DNA from: Barthelona sp. PCE
Lineage: Eukaryota > Metamonada: BaSk clade
NCBI GenBank assembly: GCA_040285745.1
Contig: JAUFOR010000008.1
Coordinates: 1-64,000 of the forward strand
Length of the DNA stretch: 64,000 nucleotides
Reading direction: 5' to 3'
Part shown: positions 53,213 through 63,118 of the stretch, in pieces
How the letters are laid out: each line of letters opens with the position of its first letter
How positions within the stretch are numbered: position 1 is the first letter of the stretch
Notes under the pieces: generated by a model
What the model saw: only the letters and a program-made list of their open reading frames with translations
The model's database searches: none
What the model was told of the DNA's origin: nothing
Translations under genes and position numbers: made by a program

Positions 53213-56200
53213 GGTAGATGAAGACTTTGGTAAATTTGGGTCACGTTATGCCGGTTTTGTCAAGATACTTGTCCACAAGCTCTACTCAGAGTGTGCCTAC
53301 TGCAAACTTCAGAATTTATTTTTCCAAGATATGATTTGTGGTAGCTTATGGAGTTCACGATTTTTAACATCACTTCATTCGATCATTATGCCCCGCACAC
53401 GGGCCCAAGCTGTCCCCCACGACACTGTGTTATCATTATATGCATGCCACGACGCTATTTTCATGGTTTCGTGCGTTTTGCAACTGTGTCGTGTTCTGTC
53501 GCTAAAACTGACAAGTAGTGTGGTAGAATATCTCTACCGACAGTCACAGCTCAACCTTGTGACCCTTTCTCCTTACAACACATTATCAGATACATTTTCA
53601 GATACTGTATATTTACCTTCCCCGCTTCCAGAGTGGGATGATGATGATGATTATTATTTGTATGAAGAGCAAGAAGTATCTAGGACTCCTCCTGCAGCTT
53701 ATGTACCCAATCCAGAAATAGAGAGGGTATATGAGGATATCGAAACAATGTTAGCCAATCCAATTGTTACTACGCCACATAGTCCTTTGCAAACACTTAT
53801 GTATCTTAAGGAAGATGTCAAGTACCAACTAACAGAGTTCGGTGAGCAGATGTTGTCAATAATTCAAAGGACGAAAGTTTCTTCAAACAACAGGAGAGCC
53901 CCGTCCATAGAAATAATTCGACAAAATGTTCATGATCAGTGGAGTGGCTTGTGCACTGACGCAGATTGGTTGTCTTTACGCAGTATTGAAGGTGAGAAGA
54001 TGGAAACCGTTGGTGTACGTCTTTCAAGCCCAGGTACACGAGGACAACTCGTTATTGCACATGCTATCCTGAAAGTATGCAGCACTGGCGTTGATGCAAA
54101 CGAGATTGTACATGCTATCAATGAGAAGTTTGGAGACGAGAGATTCACACATTTGGATGACACTATAAGGCGTGTCGCTTCTGAGGAAAAGGAAGATGAG
54201 CGTTGCAGGATTTTACATCCGGCAGCAATCAATTTCGTTAGAAGTGTGTCTTGTATGAAATTCAGAATGGACTCGCGTGGCCAGAATGTTTATCATTGGC
54301 AGAATGTAGAACCGTTCACGGATAATTTCTATTTCGTGATGTTTGCGTTTATCAAGGCCTGTTTGGAATTTAATGGAAGTAGAAACTTGTACGAGCTCTT
54401 CCCATTTTTTAGTAGTAGAATGATTCCTCTACTCAGTCATATTTTTAAGGTGGAAAGTGATCCAGAATCGCATGATTCTGTCTTCCAAGAAGTTGGAGCG
54501 CCAGCATTGGTTAACCGGAACCAGTCACAGTCACATACATTGGATGTTGACCCGGTAGATACTAACCCGACGCCTTCAATTCCTGTTACGAGCAGTGTTA
54601 CCAACCAAGCTCCTCCTATTATGAGCAATGTTACATACCCAGTTTCAAGTTCTCGTATGGAATACACTTTCCCCATTTTACTGTACGACCCGCTGGTCCG
54701 ATTCAATCGACTTTGTGCAACTGACGGTAATAGCGAAATTGCTGAGAGAAGAGTTGCTGAAGATTTCTTTGGAGAACTTCTGGGCGCTTATTGCGCTAAT
54801 CCACCGCGATTGCCTCAGTGGCAGAGCGGTAATATTGAAACACTTGTGAGAATCAAGGAGTTTGTCAACAAATTGTCCGGGGTCCTGGCTCTACATTCTT
54901 TACGACCAGACCTAGACAAAGACGATGCTCTAGAAGTTTTTAATGAGTTTGTTTTTCAGAAAGTTATCGAGAACCAAGATAATTTAATTGGTGATAAGAA
55001 ATCAAGAAAGCTATATTTCTGTGTCCTGAAGATTGGTTTGTTAATACGGAATACTCCATTACGTGAGTCTCAACGATGTATAGGCGAGGCTCTAATAGTT
55101 GCAGCTTCTGCGCTATGTTTTGGTAAGACGCCGAGGCAACGTTCCAATCAGCCATCCGTTGAGTCTAGGGAGTCTGTAAGCCTTCGTATGAAGAAGTACG
55201 CAGACGCCAACCAACCAGGAAAGGCCATAAGGCTAGCAAAGAGTCAAGGTACCATGCCTTTATCAGATACTAACGTGCTGGAACAGATGCAATCAAAGCA
55301 TCCAGTCAGTGCACCAGTTTCTGATGCGATTCTGCGCGAAACCATGAGTTCTTTCAAGAGAGGTGAGTGGGACCCTGAGGAATTCATAATATCGAAAGAT
55401 ATGGTGTATGAGACCACCAAAAAAGTCAAAAAGTACATTTCTGCCGGTGCCGATGGAGTGATGCCATATTTACTTAAGTTATTTGAGGCTGAAATCTATC
55501 GTAACGATCGCTACATGGATGCTTTTACTCAAGTTATCAATGATTATGCGTTCGGATCGCGCCCGTGGGCCCTTTGGAATATCCGACTAATTGCTCTTAA
55601 CAAAAAGCATGTGGAGGAGCTTCAAGAGGGTGAGCATATGCCTGTACGCCCCATCGCAGTTGCCTCTGCACTCGGTGGTATCGCTGATAAGATCATCGCG
55701 AGTCAAGATCTGAAGTTTCAGTCTGAACGTGTCAAAAAGTACTTGTTTAAACACAAACAATTCGGTGCTGGGATGCGGGATGCTACTGCTCTGGTCGCAA
55801 ACCTCGTTGATGTCAATCTAAAGCGAAGTGATCGTAATGTTGCTCTTGTTATTGACATTGCTAACGCCTTCAACAGCGTTCGTCGTGACAAGCTGCTGCA
55901 TATTGTCGCTGCACATGCTCCTTGGTGCTTCCAAGCATATCATCAGATGTGCAAAAGGCCAATTCCGATTTGGTCGAATGGAGAGCGCCTTCCTTTTGAT
56001 AGTTGTATGGGCGTGTTACAGGGTAACGCAACGTCTCCGTTGTTGTTTGCTCTTCTTATTGCTGAAGTGTTGAAGGATACGAAAGCCGTAGCCCCAGATT
56101 CAGTCAATATGTACGCGTATGCTGACGATATTTATATTGTTGGTGAACCATCAACTGTCATGTCAACCTTTGATGTAATCAAGGGTAAGCTCGAGTTCTA

Positions 56201-57806
56201 TAACCTGAAAGTGAATGCTGAGAAGTGTGAGCTGGTGGGGTATGGAGCCGGGAGTATTGCTTTCGCTTCAAGGATATTTCCAAGAGGTGAAGAGCAAGAG
56301 AACATCGCTACCCACAACTTAAGCTTAGCTTTTTATCAATTGTTAGGTACTCAGATTGGCGACTTTAATGTTAGTCATGCATGCGCAAGATTTAGCAATG
56401 GCGTCAAACAACTTCTCGAGTATATAAGTCCAGGGACAGCTTTGTTCAAGTATCTTGCTTCTATGTCGATTGATCAGATGCTCATTCATCACGTACGCTC
56501 GGTGACTCTCACTGAAGATGCAGTTGATGATATGGAAAGGACCATCAAACAGAATTTACTTCTTGAGATGATTCCTGGAGCCGATGAGTTATCGATCGAT
56601 GAAGCTCCAACTCTCCGTTATCCTTTGTCTCTTGGTGGGACTGGTTGTCTAGACTTTGTGTTTCTCCACAAAATAGCTGACTTGGCAAGTACCGCTTCGG
56701 TAAGTAGCTCAATCAAGCGTTTCAATTTGATTGAGTGGTCGGATTTCACTAGGCTTAGCCCACGTTATTTGGCCGCAGCTAGATTCAACTATGACAAAGA
56801 TAACAAACCCTACTTTATGCCGGATGCTCATTACCAAGATGAGGATTGCCAACACAAACTTGTGGAAGCAGTTTCTCTTAACAGTGAAACAAAGCATGAA
56901 TTTGCTTCAAATTTACTGTGGCTTGCCGTAAACTATGGGCAGCACACTCAGATGGAGTCGTACGATGTTGAGATCAGTATGGCTACTAATATTGTGCGTC
57001 AAAAAAGCAAACTACAAAACATTCTCACAAAACGTTTTTTCGAATTGTTTGATTATGCGATCAAACATTGTCGTTTCCATCCAGAATCATTTATATCCCG
57101 AGACGCCTTGATGTCTCAGCGTTCTGTTGCCTGGTCACTCGATGCTACCGTCGCCACATGGCCCCAAAGGTCAGTTGCCAATATTCATTCAATGTTTGAT
57201 GAGCGTTACATGTTTGGTTATGCTTTAGCCGGTATATACCAATTGTTGTTCCCTGAACTTCGCGAAATGTACGCCTCTGGGCGGTGCAACTTCTGTGGAG
57301 AGAAGGTTTTGGACAGAAGAAGTCATCATTATTCTTGTTCAAAAAATCACGGTCTTGTCGTCAAACTGCACAACAACATTCTTGAGAAAACAGTTGATAC
57401 TGTTCGAAAATCAGGAAATGCTCATATTTTCAACTTGGATAAGCCAATTCCTAAAAGAAAGTTTGAGGAGTACAGTGACATACATCGTGTACAATTGGGT
57501 TGGACACATGAACGGTACGAAAGTGGTGAGTCGTGCCCCAATCGGAAAGAACGTAAGCGACCAGATTTTGCAATACTGGAAGCAAGCGGACCCAAGGTTG
57601 TGGTGGATGTTATGACTACATCGCCGTTCACGAGCAAAGATCGAGGTCACGTACGTGCAGCCTATTTTTACAAGAAGCTAAATAAGTACAAAACTTTGAT
57701 GACCCGCCGGTCAAGATTATGGCCGTTGCGCACGGAGGAGCCATTTGGGATCCGATGTTGTGGGAACCGACGTCGAAGGCACGCGAGAAATACAATTTCG
57801 AGCTAG
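53190..57806 (+). CDS. Non-LTR retrotransposon polyprotein: RT, CCHC knuckle, restriction-like endonuclease (unit 6)
   Basis: A 1538-codon ORF, the longest continuous version. RT motif A aspartate is residue 889 (VIDIANAFNS), motif B QGNATSP starts at 944, and YADD is at 977-980. The CCHC knuckle has cysteines 1366, 1369 and 1383 and histidine 1379. The endonuclease RPD is at 1457-1459 with aspartate 1473. The RT and endonuclease are in one frame here, which shows that the split in unit 2 is a defect. The ORF as found starts at an ATG created by a frameshift; the real protein starts upstream in the 5' repeats. A missing A near 57688 shifts the last 40 or so codons; the correct C-terminus is at 57719-57979. 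Confidence 0.9.
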   Translation: MEPICLRKVDEDFGKFGSRYAGFVKILVHKLYSECAYCKLQNLFFQDMICGSLWSSRFLTSLHSIIMPRTRAQAVPHDTVLSLYACHDAIFMVSCVLQLCRVLSLKLTSSVVEYLYRQSQLNLVTLSPYNTLSDTFSDTVYLPSPLPEWDDDDDYYLYEEQEVSRTPPAAYVPNPEIERVYEDIETMLANPIVTTPHSPLQTLMYLKEDVKYQLTEFGEQMLSIIQRTKVSSNNRRAPSIEIIRQNVHDQWSGLCTDADWLSLRSIEGEKMETVGVRLSSPGTRGQLVIAHAILKVCSTGVDANEIVHAINEKFGDERFTHLDDTIRRVASEEKEDERCRILHPAAINFVRSVSCMKFRMDSRGQNVYHWQNVEPFTDNFYFVMFAFIKACLEFNGSRNLYELFPFFSSRMIPLLSHIFKVESDPESHDSVFQEVGAPALVNRNQSQSHTLDVDPVDTNPTPSIPVTSSVTNQAPPIMSNVTYPVSSSRMEYTFPILLYDPLVRFNRLCATDGNSEIAERRVAEDFFGELLGAYCANPPRLPQWQSGNIETLVRIKEFVNKLSGVLALHSLRPDLDKDDALEVFNEFVFQKVIENQDNLIGDKKSRKLYFCVLKIGLLIRNTPLRESQRCIGEALIVAASALCFGKTPRQRSNQPSVESRESVSLRMKKYADANQPGKAIRLAKSQGTMPLSDTNVLEQMQSKHPVSAPVSDAILRETMSSFKRGEWDPEEFIISKDMVYETTKKVKKYISAGADGVMPYLLKLFEAEIYRNDRYMDAFTQVINDYAFGSRPWALWNIRLIALNKKHVEELQEGEHMPVRPIAVASALGGIADKIIASQDLKFQSERVKKYLFKHKQFGAGMRDATALVANLVDVNLKRSDRNVALVIDIANAFNSVRRDKLLHIVAAHAPWCFQAYHQMCKRPIPIWSNGERLPFDSCMGVLQGNATSPLLFALLIAEVLKDTKAVAPDSVNMYAYADDIYIVGEPSTVMSTFDVIKGKLEFYNLKVNAEKCELVGYGAGSIAFASRIFPRGEEQENIATHNLSLAFYQLLGTQIGDFNVSHACARFSNGVKQLLEYISPGTALFKYLASMSIDQMLIHHVRSVTLTEDAVDDMERTIKQNLLLEMIPGADELSIDEAPTLRYPLSLGGTGCLDFVFLHKIADLASTASVSSSIKRFNLIEWSDFTRLSPRYLAAARFNYDKDNKPYFMPDAHYQDEDCQHKLVEAVSLNSETKHEFASNLLWLAVNYGQHTQMESYDVEISMATNIVRQKSKLQNILTKRFFELFDYAIKHCRFHPESFISRDALMSQRSVAWSLDATVATWPQRSVANIHSMFDERYMFGYALAGIYQLLFPELREMYASGRCNFCGEKVLDRRSHHYSCSKNHGLVVKLHNNILEKTVDTVRKSGNAHIFNLDKPIPKRKFEEYSDIHRVQLGWTHERYESGESCPNRKERKRPDFAILEASGPKVVVDVMTTSPFTSKDRGHVRAAYFYKKLNKYKTLMTRRSRLWPLRTEEPFGIRCCGNRRRRHARNTISS

Positions 57807-57979
57807 CTTACACGTCGTGGGAACAGGTGCTCGAGTCGTTGAACGAGAGATCAACGTCGCAATCAATTAAGACCAGTGGAACGAAACTTAAAAAAGGTCT
57901 TAGCTACCATCTATTTGCTTTTCACGCTTATGCTATGAAGAACATTATGAGGGCAGCAAGGAGCAGGCGTAGAGTCTGA
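57719..57979 (+). CDS. C-terminal end of the unit 6 polyprotein in the shifted frame
   Basis: 86 codons identical to the C-terminus of unit 2 (MAVAHGG to RSRRRV), ending in TGA. It is separated from the main ORF by a one-base loss in AAAAAC near 57688. Confidence 0.75.
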   Translation: MAVAHGGAIWDPMLWEPTSKAREKYNFELAYTSWEQVLESLNERSTSQSIKTSGTKLKKGLSYHLFAFHAYAMKNIMRAARSRRRV

Positions 57980-58063
57980 TACTAACAGTTAGCAGAAGAC
58001 CAAGGAACAGTACATACGAGAATCCGGGACAGCTTGCTCGAAAATTAATAAACTATTTACTAC

Positions 58064-58760
58064 GTAAACGGAGATTTCTCGCCAATTATTCATTTTCTCC
58101 CTAATATAATTCATTAGCGCCTAATAAAATATTTCGCTTGTGCTCACTTTAAGCGAATTACTAATAAAAATATTAGTGAATTCCAAAAGTTGCGCATCAC
58201 AAAAAAATCTTAACAATAGTGATGCGAACTCAAAAAGTTCACTAACACAAATATTAGCAAATACTAAATTCCACGTGAGTATTAGAAAGAATTGCTAATA
58301 TATTATATTAGCGAAATCAGAATAAGGTTCATTCCTGATAAAATCATATATTACAGTTTGCATTTGATAATGTCAATTATATATATCACATCTAGGGTTT
58401 ATCGTGTCAATGGTTTACAAAACTCAACTCACACTAAATACTAATAAAAATATCAGCAAACCCAAATTTCCACGGTAGCATTTCTCTCATTTTATTAGCA
58501 GACTTATTAGGGGTAACTTTCTAGTTGAGAATTTCTAAGAGCTCATTTCTCCTCTTAAGAATTCGCGCTCTCAATCAAAATTGGTCTCCACGCATAAGAA
58601 GCACATATACTAACACTAAACTTGATTGAAATGAAAAAATAGCCACGCAGCGCCGAGAAAAAACGTATCTTTTTTTCCATTGAGATTCCACTCGCAGTCC
58701 TGCAACACGCTGCAATACATATCATGTACATCAACCCCATCACGACGGAAATATGCACAG
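58064..58760. repeat. AT-rich flank with degenerate TATTAG/ATTCCA repeats
   Basis: Single-copy 3' flank of unit 6. A motif of form (A)ATATTAG-x-(A)AA-(C)xxATTCCA recurs near 58161-58190, 58247-58285 and 58437-58475. Two near-inverted segments, TTGCGCATCAC (about 58190) and GTGATGCGAA (about 58220), could form a hairpin. It may be a decayed MITE or simple local repeats. No gene is seen. Confidence 0.45.
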
Positions 58761-59757
58761 AGCATTACAGGTGCGTGCAACATTTTTTTCTTCTTTTGAG
58801 CTCAAATTTATTGCTATACCAGAGCTGCACCACTTATAAGCACATACTAACCAATTGCACAACACATTCAAATAGCCAGAGATGCCGCATGCATGAACCT
58901 GCTACTGTATCTCTGTATGCACCGAGTTATGCCAGGCTTACAACGGATGAGCGCATGCATAACACGGTAAAATGCTACTCAAAAGAATTCAAAATGCTGC
59001 TCCAACCAGTCATGACAAAAGAATGCTTTCATTTCTGTTTTCAAAAAAGTTCAAACTTAATATTCACGCATTTATTATCGATATAAGACAACGCTGGGGT
59101 CACGCTGTACCAACGCTATGGTCTCAGCAAACGTTGATTCCACTGCTGCAGTGCATATTCATAATTGCCATCAAGTTATTCTCAATATTCACTGTCCATG
59201 ATGATGCCAATTTTTAAACCTTCGTCTCTTTCAACAAACATACATCAGTCGAACATCCTGTCAGCAACCGGATCTTTTCCTATATGTCACCAAAATTGGA
59301 ATCGTTGGCGACAAGATTGGCATCATGAACTTTCGTAATGCCACCAAAAGAGTGGTTCAATCCAGCACAAACTCAAAAGACGTTTGAACGTCGATATAGT
59401 CGTCCTCACATTCACGCTTTACGGTTGGCATCGTGTGAATCAGGAAAATCTGATGAGAATTAGGCTGAAAATTTGGAAACAGAAGTTTTGGCGAGGTCCA
59501 GCGGCCAGCGGCGCATGCAGCGGTGTTTACTGAATGCTTATGCATGTGCAATGAAGCACGTCCCAAAAGGCGGCTGCTGCGAGCCGTACCCACAACGCAG
59601 CTAGAAAGTGCCCCACAACCAAGCCAATGCCCTCACGTGTCCAAAATCTTACGTGTCACGCGCTACAAGCCCTGCGAACCACATCAATAAATCTGTGAGG
59701 GGATAGAATTGCGAATGCAGTTCTGTTTCACATTCTCGCTTTCTGTTTACGCTTCAC
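58761..59757. other. Single-copy intergenic sequence without a supported gene
   Basis: Contains a 120-codon plus ORF (58724-59086) and a 78-codon minus ORF (59357-59593), neither with a recognisable motif or biased composition. The upstream region of the gene at 59851 is moderately AT-rich, with a possible TATA-like TATTATAT at about 59761. Confidence 0.5.
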
Positions 59758-59834
59758 GTGTATTATATCATCTTTATATGCCACGTGCAAACACTGATAT
59801 TTAATATATACAAGCTATCTCAATATTCACCTAC

Positions 59835-59844
59835 TTCATTACAG
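59835..59844 (+). promoter_or_regulatory. Possible trans-splice or intron acceptor upstream of the 59851 gene
   Basis: TTCATTACAG lies six bases before the chosen ATG. A pyrimidine/T-rich stretch ending in CAG just before the start fits a nematode-type trans-splice acceptor, or an intron in the 5' UTR. Confidence 0.4.
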
Positions 59845-59850
59845 CTATAT

Positions 59851-61962
59851 ATGCCTAGGGTTCGTAAATTCGAGGAAGACCTTGTCATCAAGGCGTATCC
59901 TGAGGGGCAGATGATATTTGAGGGCCAGGGCGTAGTATTGCTTAAGTCAAGAGGAAACATCAGCCTCATTGAAAGCGCTATTGAAGACAAGGACTTTGTT
60001 GGGTATGTGGAGGATACGCATGAGCCTCTTCAATACACATCCAAATTAAAAGCTGGAGAATCTTATATGATCATCGATATGGATAGTGATGACAGTGGTA
60101 TTATAACCCATCTTGATATCTTATTATTTGATCATATCATGAGCGATGAGCATATAAGAAGGAGAATACGCTTCCCGTTTGATAACATAAGAAGTTATCA
60201 AATTAGCAGAATATTTCCGATGGATGAAAACCACCTACTATTCACCATTAAAGATATCGTTAATAACAGGCAAGTGATTCTGTGCTACATATTAAATGTG
60301 CTAACCGATGAATATAGATGTCTTGGAGAGTATGACTTAATTGAATCAAACATCAATTCAAACTACATTTTGTTGAGGAAATATCAAGATGATACCATAT
60401 GGCATTACAATTTTTCTGTTGATGACATGGACGAAGCACATGAACCTGATATTGAGCAGTTACATGGAATCTATTCAGGATGCATCAGGTGGTGTTTTAA
60501 CTCGGATTGCATTTGCCTAGTTAGCTTTCGCGATCAAGAAATTGATGAACTAATAATATTTGACTGTCAGAGGAACCGCGTTAATTTAACAGAAAGGTTT
60601 CCACAGCTTAAAGGATTGAATATTAACAGATACTCGAGTTTTTCATTATTAACGCTCACTCAGAATGTATTGTCAATGATATTCATTTATTCAAGATGTG
60701 TGGTAGTTCATATCGAAAACGGTGAATTGAAGATGTCAGAGGGTAAACTGAATTTTAAGAACGTAATTTGCGATGGCTGGAAGCATATAGACTTGAACGA
60801 TAATTACTTTCATGATGAAGATTGTGTTTTTTATAGTGTTGAAGAAATAACAGGACGTTGTGGCCTAATCAAATTCAGAACAGTTGATAATGAGGTGTTT
60901 TGGTTGAACAGTCTTCAACCAAAACGAATTTTTTTTGATGGAATAACGGAAGTGTATGGTCATAACGCTTCAATAAGATGTTACTTTTTTTTCAAAGAAA
61001 GGAAGCTTATTGTACTGCGTGGGTGTAAGAACTCGTTTTCACGTATGAGCTGCGAGATCCGATCAGTTCATCCAAATGAAGGAGATGATTTTTTTGTAAT
61101 GGCAAGTGAAACAAATACATATGTCAAATTATGCTGGACCGGCTCAGAATTTAAGCCAATCACAACCATTTTGCCTCATTGTGGTTCAGAAAACTTTGGA
61201 TTCATTCTAGGGTTGCCCTTAAATGTTGACTATCGTGAAGATGACACAGGCTTGGTGTATTTGGGAAGTAAGCTGATTTTAGAGCTTCCACCGAATATTT
61301 ATGTTTATGTTCTAAGTGTTCATAGTTCACATTTTGATAATTCAGCATGCATTTTATGTGATGAGGCAATCCATTTTTTTCAGCTTAATGTCAACGGGTA
61401 TGACGTGGAGGTTCAAAATCACATTGTTTTTTTTGAACCTGTGGAAGATGTTTACTTCAACCCTCGTCCATTGGCTGAAACACCTGATCATCAGCTGTTT
61501 GTTGTATATACACGCAGTAGGGTTGCAGCAACGCAACGTTTACACTGTTTAGATTGGTCAACAGGAAGCTTCTTAGAGCCTGTTTTCCTTTATCAGTTTG
61601 ATATATATGATGAAATGGAGGAAGGCAACTATTTCAATAATTTCGTGGGTGATTCATACATACACGTGAGGGGTGGTATCATTGAAGCATACGTTGAAGA
61701 TGGTGCTATCAAAACAAGATTTTTCACTAACAACAGTTTACCATATGAATTGAACATAAACCACGATCCAAATCTGCCTAACAACGTTATTCAGGAAATG
61801 AAATACGAAGAAGAGACCAAGACAATGGTGTTGAAAACATATAACGTTGAGGAAGACCCGGAATCGATCAATCCCACAGTGGAAACGTTCCACCTTCCAT
61901 CGTTCCTGGCTGAGGCGTCCATCGTTGAGTATTACATGCCCGATTATCATGAACACGTATAG
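59851..61962 (+). CDS. Unrecognised 703-residue acidic protein, possibly beta-propeller-like
   Basis: One uninterrupted ORF from ATG 59851 (MPRVRKFEEDL) to TAG. The frame is open 31 codons further upstream, but the acceptor-like TTACAG at 59835-59844 and the hydrophobic, unlikely upstream translation favour 59851. The sequence is rich in alternating hydrophobic and charged residues with many short strand-turn-strand patterns ending in aromatic residues. That would fit a cytosolic repeat fold such as a beta-propeller; this is inference from composition only. No signal peptide, membrane segment or catalytic motif is seen. It is convergent with the gene at 62051-62812, with 88 bp between stops. 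The lack of introns over 2.1 kb is notable in an animal. Confidence 0.72.
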   Translation: MPRVRKFEEDLVIKAYPEGQMIFEGQGVVLLKSRGNISLIESAIEDKDFVGYVEDTHEPLQYTSKLKAGESYMIIDMDSDDSGIITHLDILLFDHIMSDEHIRRRIRFPFDNIRSYQISRIFPMDENHLLFTIKDIVNNRQVILCYILNVLTDEYRCLGEYDLIESNINSNYILLRKYQDDTIWHYNFSVDDMDEAHEPDIEQLHGIYSGCIRWCFNSDCICLVSFRDQEIDELIIFDCQRNRVNLTERFPQLKGLNINRYSSFSLLTLTQNVLSMIFIYSRCVVVHIENGELKMSEGKLNFKNVICDGWKHIDLNDNYFHDEDCVFYSVEEITGRCGLIKFRTVDNEVFWLNSLQPKRIFFDGITEVYGHNASIRCYFFFKERKLIVLRGCKNSFSRMSCEIRSVHPNEGDDFFVMASETNTYVKLCWTGSEFKPITTILPHCGSENFGFILGLPLNVDYREDDTGLVYLGSKLILELPPNIYVYVLSVHSSHFDNSACILCDEAIHFFQLNVNGYDVEVQNHIVFFEPVEDVYFNPRPLAETPDHQLFVVYTRSRVAATQRLHCLDWSTGSFLEPVFLYQFDIYDEMEEGNYFNNFVGDSYIHVRGGIIEAYVEDGAIKTRFFTNNSLPYELNINHDPNLPNNVIQEMKYEEETKTMVLKTYNVEEDPESINPTVETFHLPSFLAEASIVEYYMPDYHEHV

Positions 61963-62050
61963 TTCACATGGACAATAGATGCATGGAAATTATTCTTGAA
62001 TTCAATTAGTTGAGAAGAAATTCTTTTCTGAAGAATGTCAAATTTCATTT

Positions 62051-62812
62051 TTACAGGGTTGGAATGTATGTATAACCATCTAACTTACTAACTTGATGTG
62101 GTTCATCCCATGTATTTGTAGCTGAAGGTTCCAAGTCCACCTTCACAACAGCAGTTTGTTGATTCAGTTGAGCTTGTAGTTCTAAAATTTGTGCTTGCAA
62201 TGTTTTCTCACTTTCATTTATGTACACTTCATCTTCTGTTGTATCCGGCTCATAATCAGAAGGTGGGTTGAATCTGTATGTTTTCTCCATCGAAACAATA
62301 TATTCTGAAGAAGAAGAATTAAGCAGTGTATAGTACCATGAGTGATACGGCGAAAAGAGGATAAAAAAGTAGTAAAATATGGGGTTGAACCATAAAATCA
62401 TTTTGTCAGTGAAGATAACTGCAGTATCACTTAGATTAGGATCTTTAATTCGCTGGCTTACTGTAAAAATGGAAGCATCTTGTAAGTTCTTTTCTAATTC
62501 ATAAATATGCTCCCATGTATAATCATCAGCAGCCTCACATACAGATGATGGTTGAACAAGACAGATTGGAGCTGTTTTTGGCATGTCAAACTCTGTATCA
62601 TCAAAAAATTCAGGTTTAATTGATTTAATAACATGAAAATAATAGCTATAGTCTTCATCTCGATAATCGTGCGTGAAAAAGGTAAAAAAACTGAACAAAG
62701 AATTTGAACAAAACCATTCATAATTCAGCCCCCAGATATTGAAATACCCTGAAACACCCCTGAAAGCTGTTTGAAAGGTGGAGTGAAATTTAATCTTGTT
62801 CCAATATTTCAA
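62051..62812 (-). CDS. Unrecognised protein with C-terminal coiled coil, probably spliced
   Basis: An open minus-strand frame of 253 codons, ending about 90 bp from the convergent gene. The first codon is a TTG, so the start is in an upstream exon or further in. The C-terminal 60 residues hold an acidic segment (YEPDTTEDEVYI) and a glutamine/leucine-rich heptad stretch (QAQILELQAQL) that should form a coiled coil. Two aromatic-rich parts (WFCSNSLFSFFTFF and FYYFFILF) could be membrane segments. They could equally be short introns read through: acceptor-like TTTGTTCAG (ending about 62691) and TTCTTCTTCAG (ending about 62306) lie at their ends. Function unknown. Confidence 0.5.
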   Translation of the reverse strand: MKYWNKIKFHSTFQTAFRGVSGYFNIWGLNYEWFCSNSLFSFFTFFTHDYRDEDYSYYFHVIKSIKPEFFDDTEFDMPKTAPICLVQPSSVCEAADDYTWEHIYELEKNLQDASIFTVSQRIKDPNLSDTAVIFTDKMILWFNPIFYYFFILFSPYHSWYYTLLNSSSSEYIVSMEKTYRFNPPSDYEPDTTEDEVYINESEKTLQAQILELQAQLNQQTAVVKVDLEPSATNTWDEPHQVSKLDGYTYIPTL

Positions 62813-63118
62813 TACCTTATCCGTGGTTGTAGCCTCATTTCAAAATAGCACGAGTATTTAAAAGCAAAAAAAAGGCTTGCTAGCATTACACGCTTCAATA
62901 ATGAAACAGTAGCTGTAGAAAACATTGTTCTTCATCGTAACTGTATAGAGGCACATTCTGGGTGTCAAGAAACGGTGGCATGGTGGCCACAGTGCATTAT
63001 GCTTGTATCAAAGTATCTTCAATCCGAGGAGAATAAATGATAAATTTTGAACCAATTGTGAATTTGGAGAATTTGTTTCAAATTTAATATCAAATGATCG
63101 TTTTACTACTAAACTGAA
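62813..63118. other. Intergenic region between divergent host genes
   Basis: About 300 bp, AT-rich, between the divergently oriented 62812 and 63119 genes. It probably holds both promoters, but I see no clear element beyond TATTTAAAAG near 62855, which is TATA-like for the minus-strand gene. Confidence 0.35.

Larger units (their letters stand above)
51781..58063 (+). mobile_element. Unit 6: most complete non-LTR element, with two 5' coding repeats
   Basis: It carries 1.9 copies of the 5' repeat (51782-52430 partial, 52431-53140 full), the whole body and the 3' terminus at 58063. The 3' flank is single-copy DNA starting GTAAACGG. It has private substitutions (for example a valine-to-glutamate change near 55486 and synonymous changes near 55790-55815), so it is a distinct copy. 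Confidence 0.9.

Noticed and set aside
58064-58090. GTAAAC right after the unit 6 3' end, as in the donor site of nematode spliced-leader RNA
   Set aside because: Only six bases match. No Sm-like site or SL RNA fold follows, and the flanks of units 2 and 4 differ, so a spliced-leader target is not supported.
58724-59086. 120-codon plus ORF in the right flank
   Set aside because: Composition is random for AT-rich DNA, with no motif and no sign of splicing or conservation.
59357-59593. 78-codon minus ORF
   Set aside because: No recognisable feature; length is within chance expectation.
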